Assembly (NCBI GenBank): GCA_934486735.1
Contig: CAKSQL010000034.1
Span: forward strand, 1 to 27,231
Reading direction: 5' to 3'
Origin: an uncultured Clostridia bacterium
Lineage (GTDB): Bacteria > Bacillota > Clostridia > UBA1381
Length of the DNA: 27,231 nucleotides
Part shown: piece by piece, positions 6,760 through 13,596 of the stretch
How positions within the stretch are numbered: the stretch's first letter is position 1
How the letters are laid out: every line of letters begins with the position of its first letter
Program-made: the position numbers and the translations under genes
Notes under the pieces: generated by a model
Told to the model about the DNA's origin: nothing
Database searches by the model: none
Seen by the model: only the letters and a program-made list of their open reading frames with translations

Positions 6760-7450
6760 ATATGATGAAAATCACCTGACAAAGCTTTTGGTTTCGGCTT
6801 TGTCGGGAAAGGATGTCAAGGGGTGGCTGCAAAAATATTCCAATCCGTATCGCCAGCTGATGTCGTATTATCAGTGTGCAATTATGGAGGTCGAAACAAA
6901 ATTCAATGTCTTGAATGAGGAAATGTCGCTTCGGTATGACAGAAACCCGATTGAAACCATAAAAAGCCGGCTGAAATCGCCGGAGAGTATAATAGATAAA
7001 GTCAGCAGAAAAAATCTGCCGCTCACGGTGGAGGACATAGAGGAAAATATAAATGACATTGCCGGAGTGCGTGTTATCTGCTCGTTCCAATCCGATATAT
7101 ATATGCTTGCCGAGGCGCTGCTTAAGCAGGATGACATAACGCTTGTGGAAAAAAAGGACTACATACAATCGCCCAAAAGCAACGGCTACAGAAGTCTGCA
7201 TTTGATAATCGAGACTCCGATATTCCTGCACGACCACAAAAAGATGATGAAGGTGGAAGTTCAGCTGCGCACTATATCCATGGATTGGTGGGCAAGCCTT
7301 GAGCATAAAATCTGCTACAAAAAGAATGTGCCGGACTATGAGAAAATCCGAAAGGATTTGAAGGACTGTGCGGATATCGGTGCAAGCCTTGACGAGAGAA
7401 TGGAGACAATTCGGCGGCGCGTTGATGCGGAACAGATTGCAAAAAAATAA
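6746..7450 (+). CDS. Small alarmone synthetase ((p)ppGpp synthetase, RelQ/YjbM-like)
   Basis: The 234-residue protein consists of a single Rel/Spo synthetase domain with no hydrolase, TGS or ACT domain, which marks it as a small alarmone synthetase. Visible motifs are SRLKSPESI (74-82), DIAGVRV (104-110), the substrate loop SNGYRSLH (145-152), EVQLRT (171-176) with its catalytic acidic residue, and WWASLEHK (181-188). The order and spacing match RelQ/YjbM. It would transfer pyrophosphate from ATP to GTP or GDP in the cytosol. The N-terminal about 60 residues are slightly longer than in RelQ. The ATG at 6746 has GAAAGGAAG upstream and overlaps the hydrolase stop by 14 bases, so translation is coupled. 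No hydrolase partner is encoded in the element, so the host must degrade the product; a toxSAS role is possible but there is no antitoxin-like gene beside it. Confidence 0.9.
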   Translation: MKLFKYDENHLTKLLVSALSGKDVKGWLQKYSNPYRQLMSYYQCAIMEVETKFNVLNEEMSLRYDRNPIETIKSRLKSPESIIDKVSRKNLPLTVEDIEENINDIAGVRVICSFQSDIYMLAEALLKQDDITLVEKKDYIQSPKSNGYRSLHLIIETPIFLHDHKKMMKVEVQLRTISMDWWASLEHKICYKKNVPDYEKIRKDLKDCADIGASLDERMETIRRRVDAEQIAKK

Positions 7451-7463
7451 CGGAGGTTTGATT

Positions 7464-8432
7464 ATGTGTACTGCGGCAGCTTATAAGACTAAGGATTTTT
7501 ATTTTGGGCGAACTCTCGATTACGAAAGCTCATACGGTGAGGATATAGCGGTTATGCCGAGAAAATATAAAATAGAATTTTCGGATACGGGAAAGCTGAC
7601 GGAGCATTATGCCATTTGCGGAATTGCGCATATTGCGGACGGATTCCCTCTTTTTTACGATGCTGTGAACGAAAAAGGACTTGCTGCGGCGGGACTTAAT
7701 TTTGTCGGCAATGCGTATTACGGGAAAAATATTCCCGGTCGGGATAATGTTGCGCAATATGAATTGCTTGTATGGATATTGGCGCAGTGCAAAAGCGTTG
7801 ATGAGGCTGTTCGCTTGATAGAAAATCTGAACATAACAGATACTCCGTTTAACGAAAATATGCCGGCGGCACAGCTGCACTGGATTTTTGCCGACAAAAA
7901 CAGAGCAATAACTCTTGAGGCAACAAAAGACGGAGTGCAAGTTTATGACAATCCGGCAGGGGTTCTCACAAACAATCCTCCGTTTGATATGCAGCTGCAA
8001 AGGCTTAATGATTATATGTCCCTGTCCGCAAAAGAACCGGTGAATACATTTAAAATTCCCCTTTCGGCATACAGCCGCGGTATGGGCGCAATCGGTCTGC
8101 CGGGGGATTGGTCGTCGGCATCGCGCTTTGTAAGAGCGGCGTTTGTGAGAGCAAATTCAGTTTCGGATGATACCGAGGAAAAAAGTGTGAGCCAGTTTTT
8201 TCATATACTCGGCTCGGTCGAGCAGGCAAGGGGCTGCTGCGAGGTCGGGGACGGGGAATATGAGATATCTATATACACCTCGTGCTGCAATGCGGATAAG
8301 GGGATTTACTATTATAAAACTTATGATAATTCGCAAATCAGCGCGGTGAATATGCATCACGAGGACTTGAACGGGACGGAGCTTGTACACTATCCGATGA
8401 AAAAAAGGGGCGAAATATTTTATCAGAACTGA
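7464..8432 (+). CDS. bsh: Bile salt hydrolase (choloylglycine hydrolase family)
   Basis: The 322-residue product is a linear amide C-N hydrolase of the Ntn fold. Met1 would be removed to expose catalytic Cys2 (MCTAAAY). Arg16 and Asp19 in GRTLD, Asn79 in AGLNF, Asn170/171 in LTNNP and Arg221 in SASRFVRAAF match the known active-site set. The surroundings (NEKGL, GIGLPGDW-type motif read here as AIGLPGDW, TSC followed by DKGIYYYKTYDN) follow the Clostridium perfringens enzyme closely, which favours bile salts over penicillin V. It would deconjugate glycine- or taurine-conjugated bile acids in the cytosol. GGAGG lies 7 bases before the ATG, 13 bases after the alarmone synthetase gene, so it is the third gene of the operon. 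Its TGA stop is the first triple of the attP arm, which means the cargo runs right up to the recombination site. Confidence 0.9.
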   Translation: MCTAAAYKTKDFYFGRTLDYESSYGEDIAVMPRKYKIEFSDTGKLTEHYAICGIAHIADGFPLFYDAVNEKGLAAAGLNFVGNAYYGKNIPGRDNVAQYELLVWILAQCKSVDEAVRLIENLNITDTPFNENMPAAQLHWIFADKNRAITLEATKDGVQVYDNPAGVLTNNPPFDMQLQRLNDYMSLSAKEPVNTFKIPLSAYSRGMGAIGLPGDWSSASRFVRAAFVRANSVSDDTEEKSVSQFFHILGSVEQARGCCEVGDGEYEISIYTSCCNADKGIYYYKTYDNSQISAVNMHHEDLNGTELVHYPMKKRGEIFYQN

Positions 8433-8473
8433 CACTTTGTTGTCAGAAGCCTCTACTATTGCACTCGGCATGT
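8430..8473. other. Attachment-site junction on the bile salt hydrolase side of the element
   Basis: The core dinucleotide is TC at 8452-8453 on the plus strand. The element half-site is 8430-8451: it starts TGACACTTTGT and ends GAAGCC next to the core. Its only differences from the opposite arm are at arm positions 12, 16 and 17. The host half-site is the split-gene sequence at 8454-8473. Both junctions share CCTC (8450-8453 and 4199-4202). Confidence 0.85.
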
Positions 8474-8903
8474 TCGTCTTTCTCCAAAGCTGGGGATCAA
8501 ATGCGTCCTCTTTATATTTGGAAGCAAATATTTTTGCATTTCCCTCAGAGCCGAAAAGGATAACCTTTTTGTCAAAGGTGGCAAGACCTTCAACCTCGGT
8601 CGGTCTGCCCAGACCCGTAAAGACGGCGAGTGTGATTCGGAAGAAATATTTCAAATCAACCGAATAAAAACCGCGGTTAAAAGGCACTGCCTCAATGTCG
8701 GAGAATATCCATATAACCTCTGCCTTTGTGCATTTTACGTTTATCGCTCTGTCAACAATTCCCTGCCCCTGTGCGGTCAGATATACCCTGATATTTTCGA
8801 GGCAGTCTTTGTCGCGGCAGGAGTCGTATACCTTGTCGGTATGTATGCAAACAGCTTCTTTAAATCCCTGCTCGCATTTGTTTCGGCAATCCTTGTCAAT
8901 CAT
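8454..8903 (-). pseudogene. N-terminal half of the conserved Clostridia protein split by the element
   Basis: Its 150 codons start MIDKDCRNKCEQ and run through YDSCRDKDCLENIRVYL, PFNRGFYSVDLKYFF, KKVILFGSEGNAKIF and RKTNMPSAIV to the core. The ATG at 8903 has an AAAGGATG site about 9 bases upstream. In the integrated state the frame continues into the element for 98 more codons, antisense to the bile salt hydrolase gene, and stops at 8157, giving a chimeric protein. In the excised state it continues EVVDPIALG at 4202. The family is, as far as I recall, conserved in spore-forming Clostridia; its function is unknown to me. The cysteine-rich, single-cistron layout with a SigK-like promoter suggests a spore surface protein, which is inference. 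Confidence 0.85.
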
Positions 8904-8960
8904 TTTTTTCTACATCCTTTCAAAGAATTAATAGGGGACATATTTTTCGTGCCCTCGGTA

Positions 8961-8987
8961 TATCATATGCAGTCTGCGCGGTTTTGT
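8961..8987 (-). promoter_or_regulatory. SigK-like (mother-cell sporulation) promoter of the split gene
   Basis: On the minus strand CATATGATA (8969-8961) fits the SigK -10 pattern CATAnnnTA, and ACA (8987-8985) fits its -35, with a 15-base spacer. The start codon is about 58 bases downstream of the -10. There is no sigma-A promoter of comparable quality on this strand here. The motif is short, so chance matches are possible; SigE has a related -10. Confidence 0.45.
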
Positions 8988-9026
8988 GATATATAAGATT
9001 GATTTTCGAATTATTTAAAAAAATGC

Positions 9027-9055
9027 TTGACATATCCGAAATGTTATGATAGAAT
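9027..9055 (+). promoter_or_regulatory. Sigma-A promoter of the pheST operon
   Basis: TTGACA (9027-9032) and TAGAAT (9050-9055) are separated by 17 bases, just ahead of the T-box leader. Confidence 0.8.
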
Positions 9056-9069
9056 TATATTCAGATAAT

Positions 9070-9313
9070 GAAGATGTGTAAGTAGTGCGTATCGGAAACT
9101 GTCAAAGAGAGCGTATGTCATCGGCTGTGAGCAGACGCGGCAGGGATATTGTGCGAATTTCAGCATCGGAGTCTTTCGCCGAAAACCGTATCGGATTAAG
9201 GCGGGGCGCTTATATCGCGCGCAATCGATATATCAAGTGCGGAAAAATTTTTCCGAATTTGGGTGGTACCGCGGGTTTTATTGCTCGTCCCTTTGTATTG
9301 GGACGGGTTTTTT
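9070..9313 (+). promoter_or_regulatory. T-box riboswitch (tRNA-Phe responsive) controlling pheST
   Basis: The conserved T-box sequence GGGTGGTACCGCGG is at 9261-9274. The bases pairing with the tRNA 3' end read TGGT, which matches tRNA-Phe with discriminator A. A TTC phenylalanine codon at 9159-9161, set in GAATTTCAGCA, is placed as expected for the stem I specifier loop. Uncharged tRNA-Phe would stabilise the antiterminator and allow transcription into pheS; charged tRNA would leave the terminator at 9284-9313 to form. Stem I limits were not folded in detail. Confidence 0.9.
9284..9313 (+). terminator. T-box-controlled intrinsic terminator
   Basis: CTCGTCCC (9284-9291) pairs with GGGACGGG (9300-9307, last pairs G-U or G-C) and is followed by TTTTTT. 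It overlaps the antiterminator region of the T-box. Confidence 0.85.
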
Positions 9314-9369
9314 GTTTTGTGAAAAATTTCGGTATCCCTACAATAAATAAAAGGAAGGATTGAAATAAG

Positions 9370-10422
9370 ATGTCGGAAAAAACATCGGAATTGAAGCAGA
9401 GCTTTTTAAAGCTTTTGGACGCTGTAAAAAGCATGGACGATCTCGAAAAAATAAGAGTTGAGTTTTTGGGGAAAAAGGGTTATATCACCGATTTGATGAA
9501 GGATATGAAGGCTCTTTCGAATGAGGAAAAAAAGGCGTTCGGTCAAAAGGTGAATGTGCTGAAAACCGAGGTCAACAATATTTTGTCGCAAAAGAGGGAG
9601 GAGCTTAAGCAAAAGGAAATAGAACTTGAAAACAGCCGCATGCCCGAATTTGACATTTCGATGCCGGCAGAGCTTGACAGAGGCTCGTATCACCCGATTA
9701 CACTCGTTCAGCGCCAGTGTGAGGAAATATTCAAGTCGATGGGCTTTACGGTCGAGGACTATAGCGAGATTGTAACGGACTACGAGTGCTTTGAGTCGCT
9801 GAACATCCCGAAAGACCACCCGGCAAGAGATATGCAGGACACATATTACCTGCAAAACGGGCAGCTGTTAAAATCACAGACCTCGGCTGCTCAGAATGCG
9901 ATATATAAGAAATATAAGGACGCTCTTGTGAATGAGGGTAAGCCGATAAAGGCAATCTTCCCCGGAAGATGCTTCAGAAACGAAGCGACCGACGCATGCC
10001 ACGAAAACACATTTTTCCAGATGGAGGGTGTGATGGTGGATAAGAATATTTCGATATCCAACCTGATTTTCTTTATGAAAACAATGCTTTCCGAAGTGTT
10101 CCAAAAGGATATAAAGGTTCGTCTGCGCCCGGGATTCTTCCCGTTTGTCGAGCCGGGCTTTGAACTTGATATCAGCTGCCTTATCTGCGGCGGCGACGGC
10201 TGCCCGTCCTGCAAGCACAGCGGCTGGCTGGAGCTTTGCCCCTGCGGAATGATTCACCCCGAAGTGCTCAAAGCCGGCGGAATAGACCCCGAGGAATATA
10301 CGGGCTTTGCGTTCGGACTGGGTCTTACCAGACTTGCAATGATGAAGTACGGAATCAAGGATATACGCGACCTCAACAGTGGCAGCTTAAAGAGCCTGTC
10401 GCAGTTTACGGACGATAAATAA
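9370..10422 (+). CDS. pheS: Phenylalanine--tRNA ligase alpha subunit
   Basis: The 350-residue protein has an N-terminal coiled-coil arm (about 1-95) that binds tRNA-Phe and a class II catalytic core. Motif 2 appears as GRCFRNEATDACHENTFFQ and motif 3 as GFAFGLGLTRLAMMKYG; the substrate-pocket segment PGFFPFVEPGFELD is also present. A cysteine cluster (CLICGGDGCPSCK) lies between motifs 2 and 3, as in other Firmicutes. Together with PheT it forms the alpha2beta2 enzyme that charges tRNA-Phe in the cytosol. The length is normal. GGAAGGA lies about 10 bases ahead of the ATG. The gene is preceded by a Phe T-box and followed 18 bases later by pheT, so both are set by phenylalanyl-tRNA supply. Confidence 0.97.
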   Translation: MSEKTSELKQSFLKLLDAVKSMDDLEKIRVEFLGKKGYITDLMKDMKALSNEEKKAFGQKVNVLKTEVNNILSQKREELKQKEIELENSRMPEFDISMPAELDRGSYHPITLVQRQCEEIFKSMGFTVEDYSEIVTDYECFESLNIPKDHPARDMQDTYYLQNGQLLKSQTSAAQNAIYKKYKDALVNEGKPIKAIFPGRCFRNEATDACHENTFFQMEGVMVDKNISISNLIFFMKTMLSEVFQKDIKVRLRPGFFPFVEPGFELDISCLICGGDGCPSCKHSGWLELCPCGMIHPEVLKAGGIDPEEYTGFAFGLGLTRLAMMKYGIKDIRDLNSGSLKSLSQFTDDK

Positions 10423-10440
10423 GAAAGGGCGGAGATTAAA

Positions 10441-12798
10441 ATGTTTTTATCTATGAATTGGATTTCGGACTTTGTTGATTTGTCCGGACTTGATAAGATT
10501 GAATTGATAAACAAATTCTCGCTTTCGACAGCCGAAGTTGAGAATGAGATATTTTTCAAGGGCAGCGATGTGAGCGGAATAGTGGCTGCCGAGATTATGT
10601 CGGTTGAGCCGCACCCCGAGTCAAAAAAGCTGCATCTTTTAAAGGTTGACGCCGGCGAGGGTCTCACAGACGTTGTGTGCGGCGCGCCGAATGTGCGTGT
10701 CGGAATGAAAACCGCTTTTGCAAAGGTGGGCGCAAAAATCGGCGATATAACAATCGCTCCGAGAAAGCTTGCAGGCTATACCTCCAACGGAATGTGCTGC
10801 TCGGAAAAGGAAATCGGCATAAGCGACAACAACGACGGAATTATGGAAATAACCGACGATGTTCAAAACGGAACAGACTTGAAAAAGATATATGAAATTG
10901 ACGATATCATCTTTGAAGTGGATAACAAGTCGCTCACAAACCGCCCCGACCTTTGGGGACACTACGGAATTGCGAGAGAGTTTGCCGCCCTTTCGGGACG
11001 TCCGCTCAAGCCGATTGAAACAGTCGATTTGTCAAAGTACAGCGACCTTCCCAAGCCGGATATGAAAATCGAGGACAAGCTTTGCCGGCGTTATTCGTGC
11101 ATTCAGTTTGAGAATATCACAAAGCATGTCAGCCCTGTGAATATGCGAATCCGACTGTTCTATTGCGGAATGAGGGCGCTCAATTTCCTTGCCGACCTCA
11201 CAAATTATCTGATGCTCGAAATGGGTCAGCCGATGCATGCGTTCGACTCGCGAAAGGTCGAAAAGATAAGAATAAAGCGTTTTGACAAGCCTTTCACTTT
11301 CAAAACTCTGGACGGAGTTGAAAGAGAAATTGACGAGAATACGCTTATGATATGCAACGGCGATACTCCGGTTGCGATTGCCGGAATCATGGGCGGACTC
11401 GATTCCGAAATAGTTGCGGATACATCGCGCCTGACACTGGAGTCGGCAACCTTTGACGCGGCATCGGTGAGAAAATCGACTGTAAGACTTTCGCACAGAA
11501 CAGACGCGTCGATGCGATACGAAAAGTGCCTTGACCCTGAAATGACGGTTGCCGCCGCAGCAAGATTTGTAAAGCTGCTTTTGGATATCGACTCGGGCGC
11601 AAGAGTGGTTTCCTCGCTTGCCGACGAGTATGCGTTTAAGTATGATAAGGTGTGCCTCAGCTTTGACAAGGCATTTGTCGACCGCTATACCGGCATCAAA
11701 ATAAGCAATGACGAGATTGTGAAAACTTTAACCTCCCTCGGCTTTGGAGTGACTTTGGAAAACGATAATTTCAAGGTGGACGTTCCAAGCTGGAGAGCAA
11801 CAAAGGATGTCACAATTAAAGCGGACATAATCGAGGAAATAACAAGAATATACGGCTACGACAACTTTGAAGTGAACACTGCCGAGGCTCCGCTCTACCC
11901 GGTTCGCCCGGCTGCGGAAAAGACCGATGAGGACATGATAAAGGATATCCTTGTCAAGCGCTATTCGCTGCATGAGCTTCATTCGTACGTGTGGGCGTAT
12001 TATGACGAATATAAGTCTCTCGGCATCGAGGTTGAAGACAATATCGAGCTTATCAATGCGACAAATCCGAATATAAAGACAATCAGAAAATCAATCATCC
12101 CGACTCAGCTTTGCCAGGTGAAGTATAACACCGCGTTTGCACCCGATTTCGGCGTGTTTGAGATAGGCAGAGTGGTCGAGGGCATGACAAAGGACAACCT
12201 CTGCGATGAGCATAAAAAGCTTGCGATAACCCTTTTCAGCAAGACAAAATCGGTGGAAAAGCTTTATTTTGAGCTGAGAGATATGTTAGCTGTCATCGCC
12301 GACGATATCAAGCATGAGCCGCTCGCTTTCGAAAAGAAAGAGGCAGCACATTCATATCAGCACCCGAAGAATCTGAATAAGATTCTTGTCGGCGGACGCG
12401 AGATAGGCGAGATTGGCATTGTCAATTCGGCGGTTTCGAAAAAGATTGATAAAAAGGCAAGCATTGTATTTGCCGAAATAGATGTTGCGGAATTTGCAAA
12501 GACGGAAAATAAGGGAATAAGCTACGAAGAACCGTCGCGTTTCCCGGAAATCGAAATTGACCTTTCCTTTGTGTCGGATAAGTTTGCGCCGATTGCCGAG
12601 GCGATAAAGAAGGCAAAGTGCAGCCTTATAAAGAATGTCAGAGTGGCAGATACCTACAGCGACGAAAACGGAAAATCGATAACTGTAAGAATGGTATTTG
12701 CGCATAACGAAAAGACGCTCACGCGTGAAGAGGTTATGGAGACTGCAAATAAGATAATAGAGGCATTGGATGGGGCAGGAATCCCCCTTAAAAAATGA
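10441..12798 (+). CDS. pheT: Phenylalanine--tRNA ligase beta subunit
   Basis: The 785-residue protein is of usual length for bacterial PheT. The N-terminal region holds the EMAP-II-like tRNA-binding domain (about 40-150, with HPESKKLHLLKVDAG and VVCGAPNVRVG). The B3/B4 editing domain (about 200-400) holds MGQPMHAFDSRKV and AGIMGG. B5 and the catalytic-like core (about 400-680) follow, with TRIYGYDNF and NPNIKTIRKSI-type segments. The ferredoxin-fold anticodon-binding domain closes the protein (about 690-785, SRFPEIEIDLSF). It pairs with PheS, provides editing of Tyr-tRNA-Phe and binds the tRNA body. GGGCGGAG lies 7 bases before the ATG. The first base of the palindromic repeat array coincides with the last base of its stop codon, so no separate terminator was seen between gene and repeats. 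Confidence 0.97.
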   Translation: MFLSMNWISDFVDLSGLDKIELINKFSLSTAEVENEIFFKGSDVSGIVAAEIMSVEPHPESKKLHLLKVDAGEGLTDVVCGAPNVRVGMKTAFAKVGAKIGDITIAPRKLAGYTSNGMCCSEKEIGISDNNDGIMEITDDVQNGTDLKKIYEIDDIIFEVDNKSLTNRPDLWGHYGIAREFAALSGRPLKPIETVDLSKYSDLPKPDMKIEDKLCRRYSCIQFENITKHVSPVNMRIRLFYCGMRALNFLADLTNYLMLEMGQPMHAFDSRKVEKIRIKRFDKPFTFKTLDGVEREIDENTLMICNGDTPVAIAGIMGGLDSEIVADTSRLTLESATFDAASVRKSTVRLSHRTDASMRYEKCLDPEMTVAAAARFVKLLLDIDSGARVVSSLADEYAFKYDKVCLSFDKAFVDRYTGIKISNDEIVKTLTSLGFGVTLENDNFKVDVPSWRATKDVTIKADIIEEITRIYGYDNFEVNTAEAPLYPVRPAAEKTDEDMIKDILVKRYSLHELHSYVWAYYDEYKSLGIEVEDNIELINATNPNIKTIRKSIIPTQLCQVKYNTAFAPDFGVFEIGRVVEGMTKDNLCDEHKKLAITLFSKTKSVEKLYFELRDMLAVIADDIKHEPLAFEKKEAAHSYQHPKNLNKILVGGREIGEIGIVNSAVSKKIDKKASIVFAEIDVAEFAKTENKGISYEEPSRFPEIEIDLSFVSDKFAPIAEAIKKAKCSLIKNVRVADTYSDENGKSITVRMVFAHNEKTLTREEVMETANKIIEALDGAGIPLKK

Positions 12799-13446
12799 CA
12801 GAGGTGTAAAATGGTGTACCGACCGTCAAGCAATGTGAGTTAATTATATATTGCTTGACTACGCTAAAAACTCACTCTCGGAGTACGCGAGTACGCCGTC
12901 GGGTGAGTTTTTAACGTTCTGCACACCATTTTCCGCCTCTGTAACGCGGTACGAAATAACGTGCCGACCGTCAAGCAAACATGCTTGACTACACTCAGAA
13001 CGCACCCTTGGAGTACGCGGAGTACGCCGTCGTGTGCGTTCTGAGCGTTCTGCGCGTCATTTTCCGTCCCTGTTGCACAGAGGTGTAACGGTGCACTGAC
13101 CGTCAAGCAATGTGGGTTAATTATATATTGCTTGACTACGCTAAAAACTCACCCTCGGAGTACGCATGTACGCTGTCGGGTGCGTTCTGAGCGTTCTGCG
13201 CGTCATTTTCCGTCCCTGTTGCACAGAGGTGTAACGGTGCACCGATCGTCAAGCAAGTATGCTTGACTACACTCAGAACGCACCCTCGGAGTACGCAAAG
13301 TACGCCGTCGGGTGCGTTCTGAGCGTTCTGCACACCATTTTCCGCCTCTGTAACGCGGTACAAAATAACATGCCGACCGTCCCTGTAGGGGCGACCCTGT
13401 GCAGTCGCCACAATACTGTCGGGTGCGTTCTGCGCGTCATTTTCCT
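12798..13446 (+). repeat. Tandem array of about four 130-146-bp palindromic (cloverleaf-like) repeats plus a partial unit
   Basis: This 798-base gap between pheT and the next gene holds no gene. Units lie at about 12798-12942, 12943-13076, 13077-13222, 13223-13351, with a partial hybrid unit to 13446. Unit 1 shows the plan: an outer stem (ACAGAGG with CCTCTGT, AAATGGTGT with ACACCATTT), a first hairpin GTCAAGCAA/TTGCTTGAC (12825-12833 with 12851-12859) and a second hairpin AAAAACTCAC/GTGAGTTTTT (12866-12875 with 12903-12912) capped by GAGTACGC repeats. Units 1 and 3 have the long AT-rich first hairpin loop, and units 2 and 4 a short one, so the array may be a dimer of a two-unit block. Complementary changes in stems suggest that the fold is kept. 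Confidence 0.85.
13381..13409 (+). repeat. Short dispersed hairpin repeat embedded in the last unit
   Basis: GTAGGGGCGACCCTGTGC followed by AGTCGCC is, from memory, a dispersed element common in gut Clostridia. GGCGACC-type pairing (GGCGA with TCGCC) gives a short hairpin. It replaces the first hairpin of the partial fifth palindromic unit. Confidence 0.5.
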
Positions 13447-13534
13447 CTCCTAATATATTATTATAATATATTATACACAATGCTTTGTCAAGTTAAAAGT
13501 GTAATATTGTTATATTTCATGCAATATAATTTCA

Positions 13535-13563
13535 TTGACACAGCACATTTAAAATGATATACT
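13535..13563 (+). promoter_or_regulatory. Sigma-A promoter of the DUF4091 gene
   Basis: TTGACA (13535-13540) and TATACT (13558-13563) are 17 bases apart, about 33 bases ahead of the ATG. An AT-rich palindrome (TAATATATTA at 13451-13460 and again at 13464-13473) lies 60 bases upstream and could be an operator, but nothing proves it. Confidence 0.8.
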
Positions 13564-13596
13564 GTTATATATAATTACTGGAAAGAGGAATGAATT

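Larger units (their letters stand above)
4203..8453. mobile_element. 4.25-kb serine-recombinase element carrying a bile salt hydrolase cargo operon
   Basis: Between two copies of a TC/GA core (4201-4202 and 8452-8453) lies a unit of 4251 bases. It holds a recombinase module on the minus strand (31-codon ORF plus large serine recombinase) and a divergent three-gene cargo operon. Its ends are inverted 22-base arms; brought together by circularisation they would form a 46-base palindrome centred on GA, as expected of a serine-integrase attP. The outer sequences join at the core into an intact reading frame of a conserved gene, defining the empty site. The cores are in direct orientation, so recombination would excise the unit rather than invert it. 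It has no transposase, conjugation or phage genes, and is much smaller than a prophage or ICE. That it still moves is inferred. Confidence 0.85.

Noticed and set aside
6551..7306. Minus-strand ORF (251 codons) opposite the alarmone synthetase gene
   Set aside because: It is antisense to conserved synthetase motifs; composition is unlike a real protein.
6746..7450. Alarmone synthetase as a toxin of a toxin-antitoxin pair
   Set aside because: Its neighbours are two enzymes in the same operon and there is no small antitoxin-like gene; the sequence is closest to housekeeping RelQ types.
4199..8453. The element as a DDE-type transposon with terminal inverted repeats and a 4-bp CCTC target duplication
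   Set aside because: There is no DDE transposase inside; the encoded enzyme is a serine recombinase, and the arms are symmetric about a 2-bp core shared with the host gene, as in attP. A composite origin cannot be fully excluded.
10141..10260. Cysteine-rich insertion in PheS as a novelty
   Set aside because: Firmicutes PheS proteins carry a similar CxxCGGxGCxxCK segment at this place; it is ordinary.
12798..13446. CRISPR array
   Set aside because: Units are 130-146 bp palindromes in direct tandem with no unique spacers of even length, and there are no cas genes.
13136..13480. Minus-strand ORFs in the repeat array encoding repeated NDAQNAQN and GCVLSVVKH peptides
   Set aside because: The peptide repeats only reflect the DNA repeat units; there is no ribosome binding site and the palindromic structure explains the conservation.
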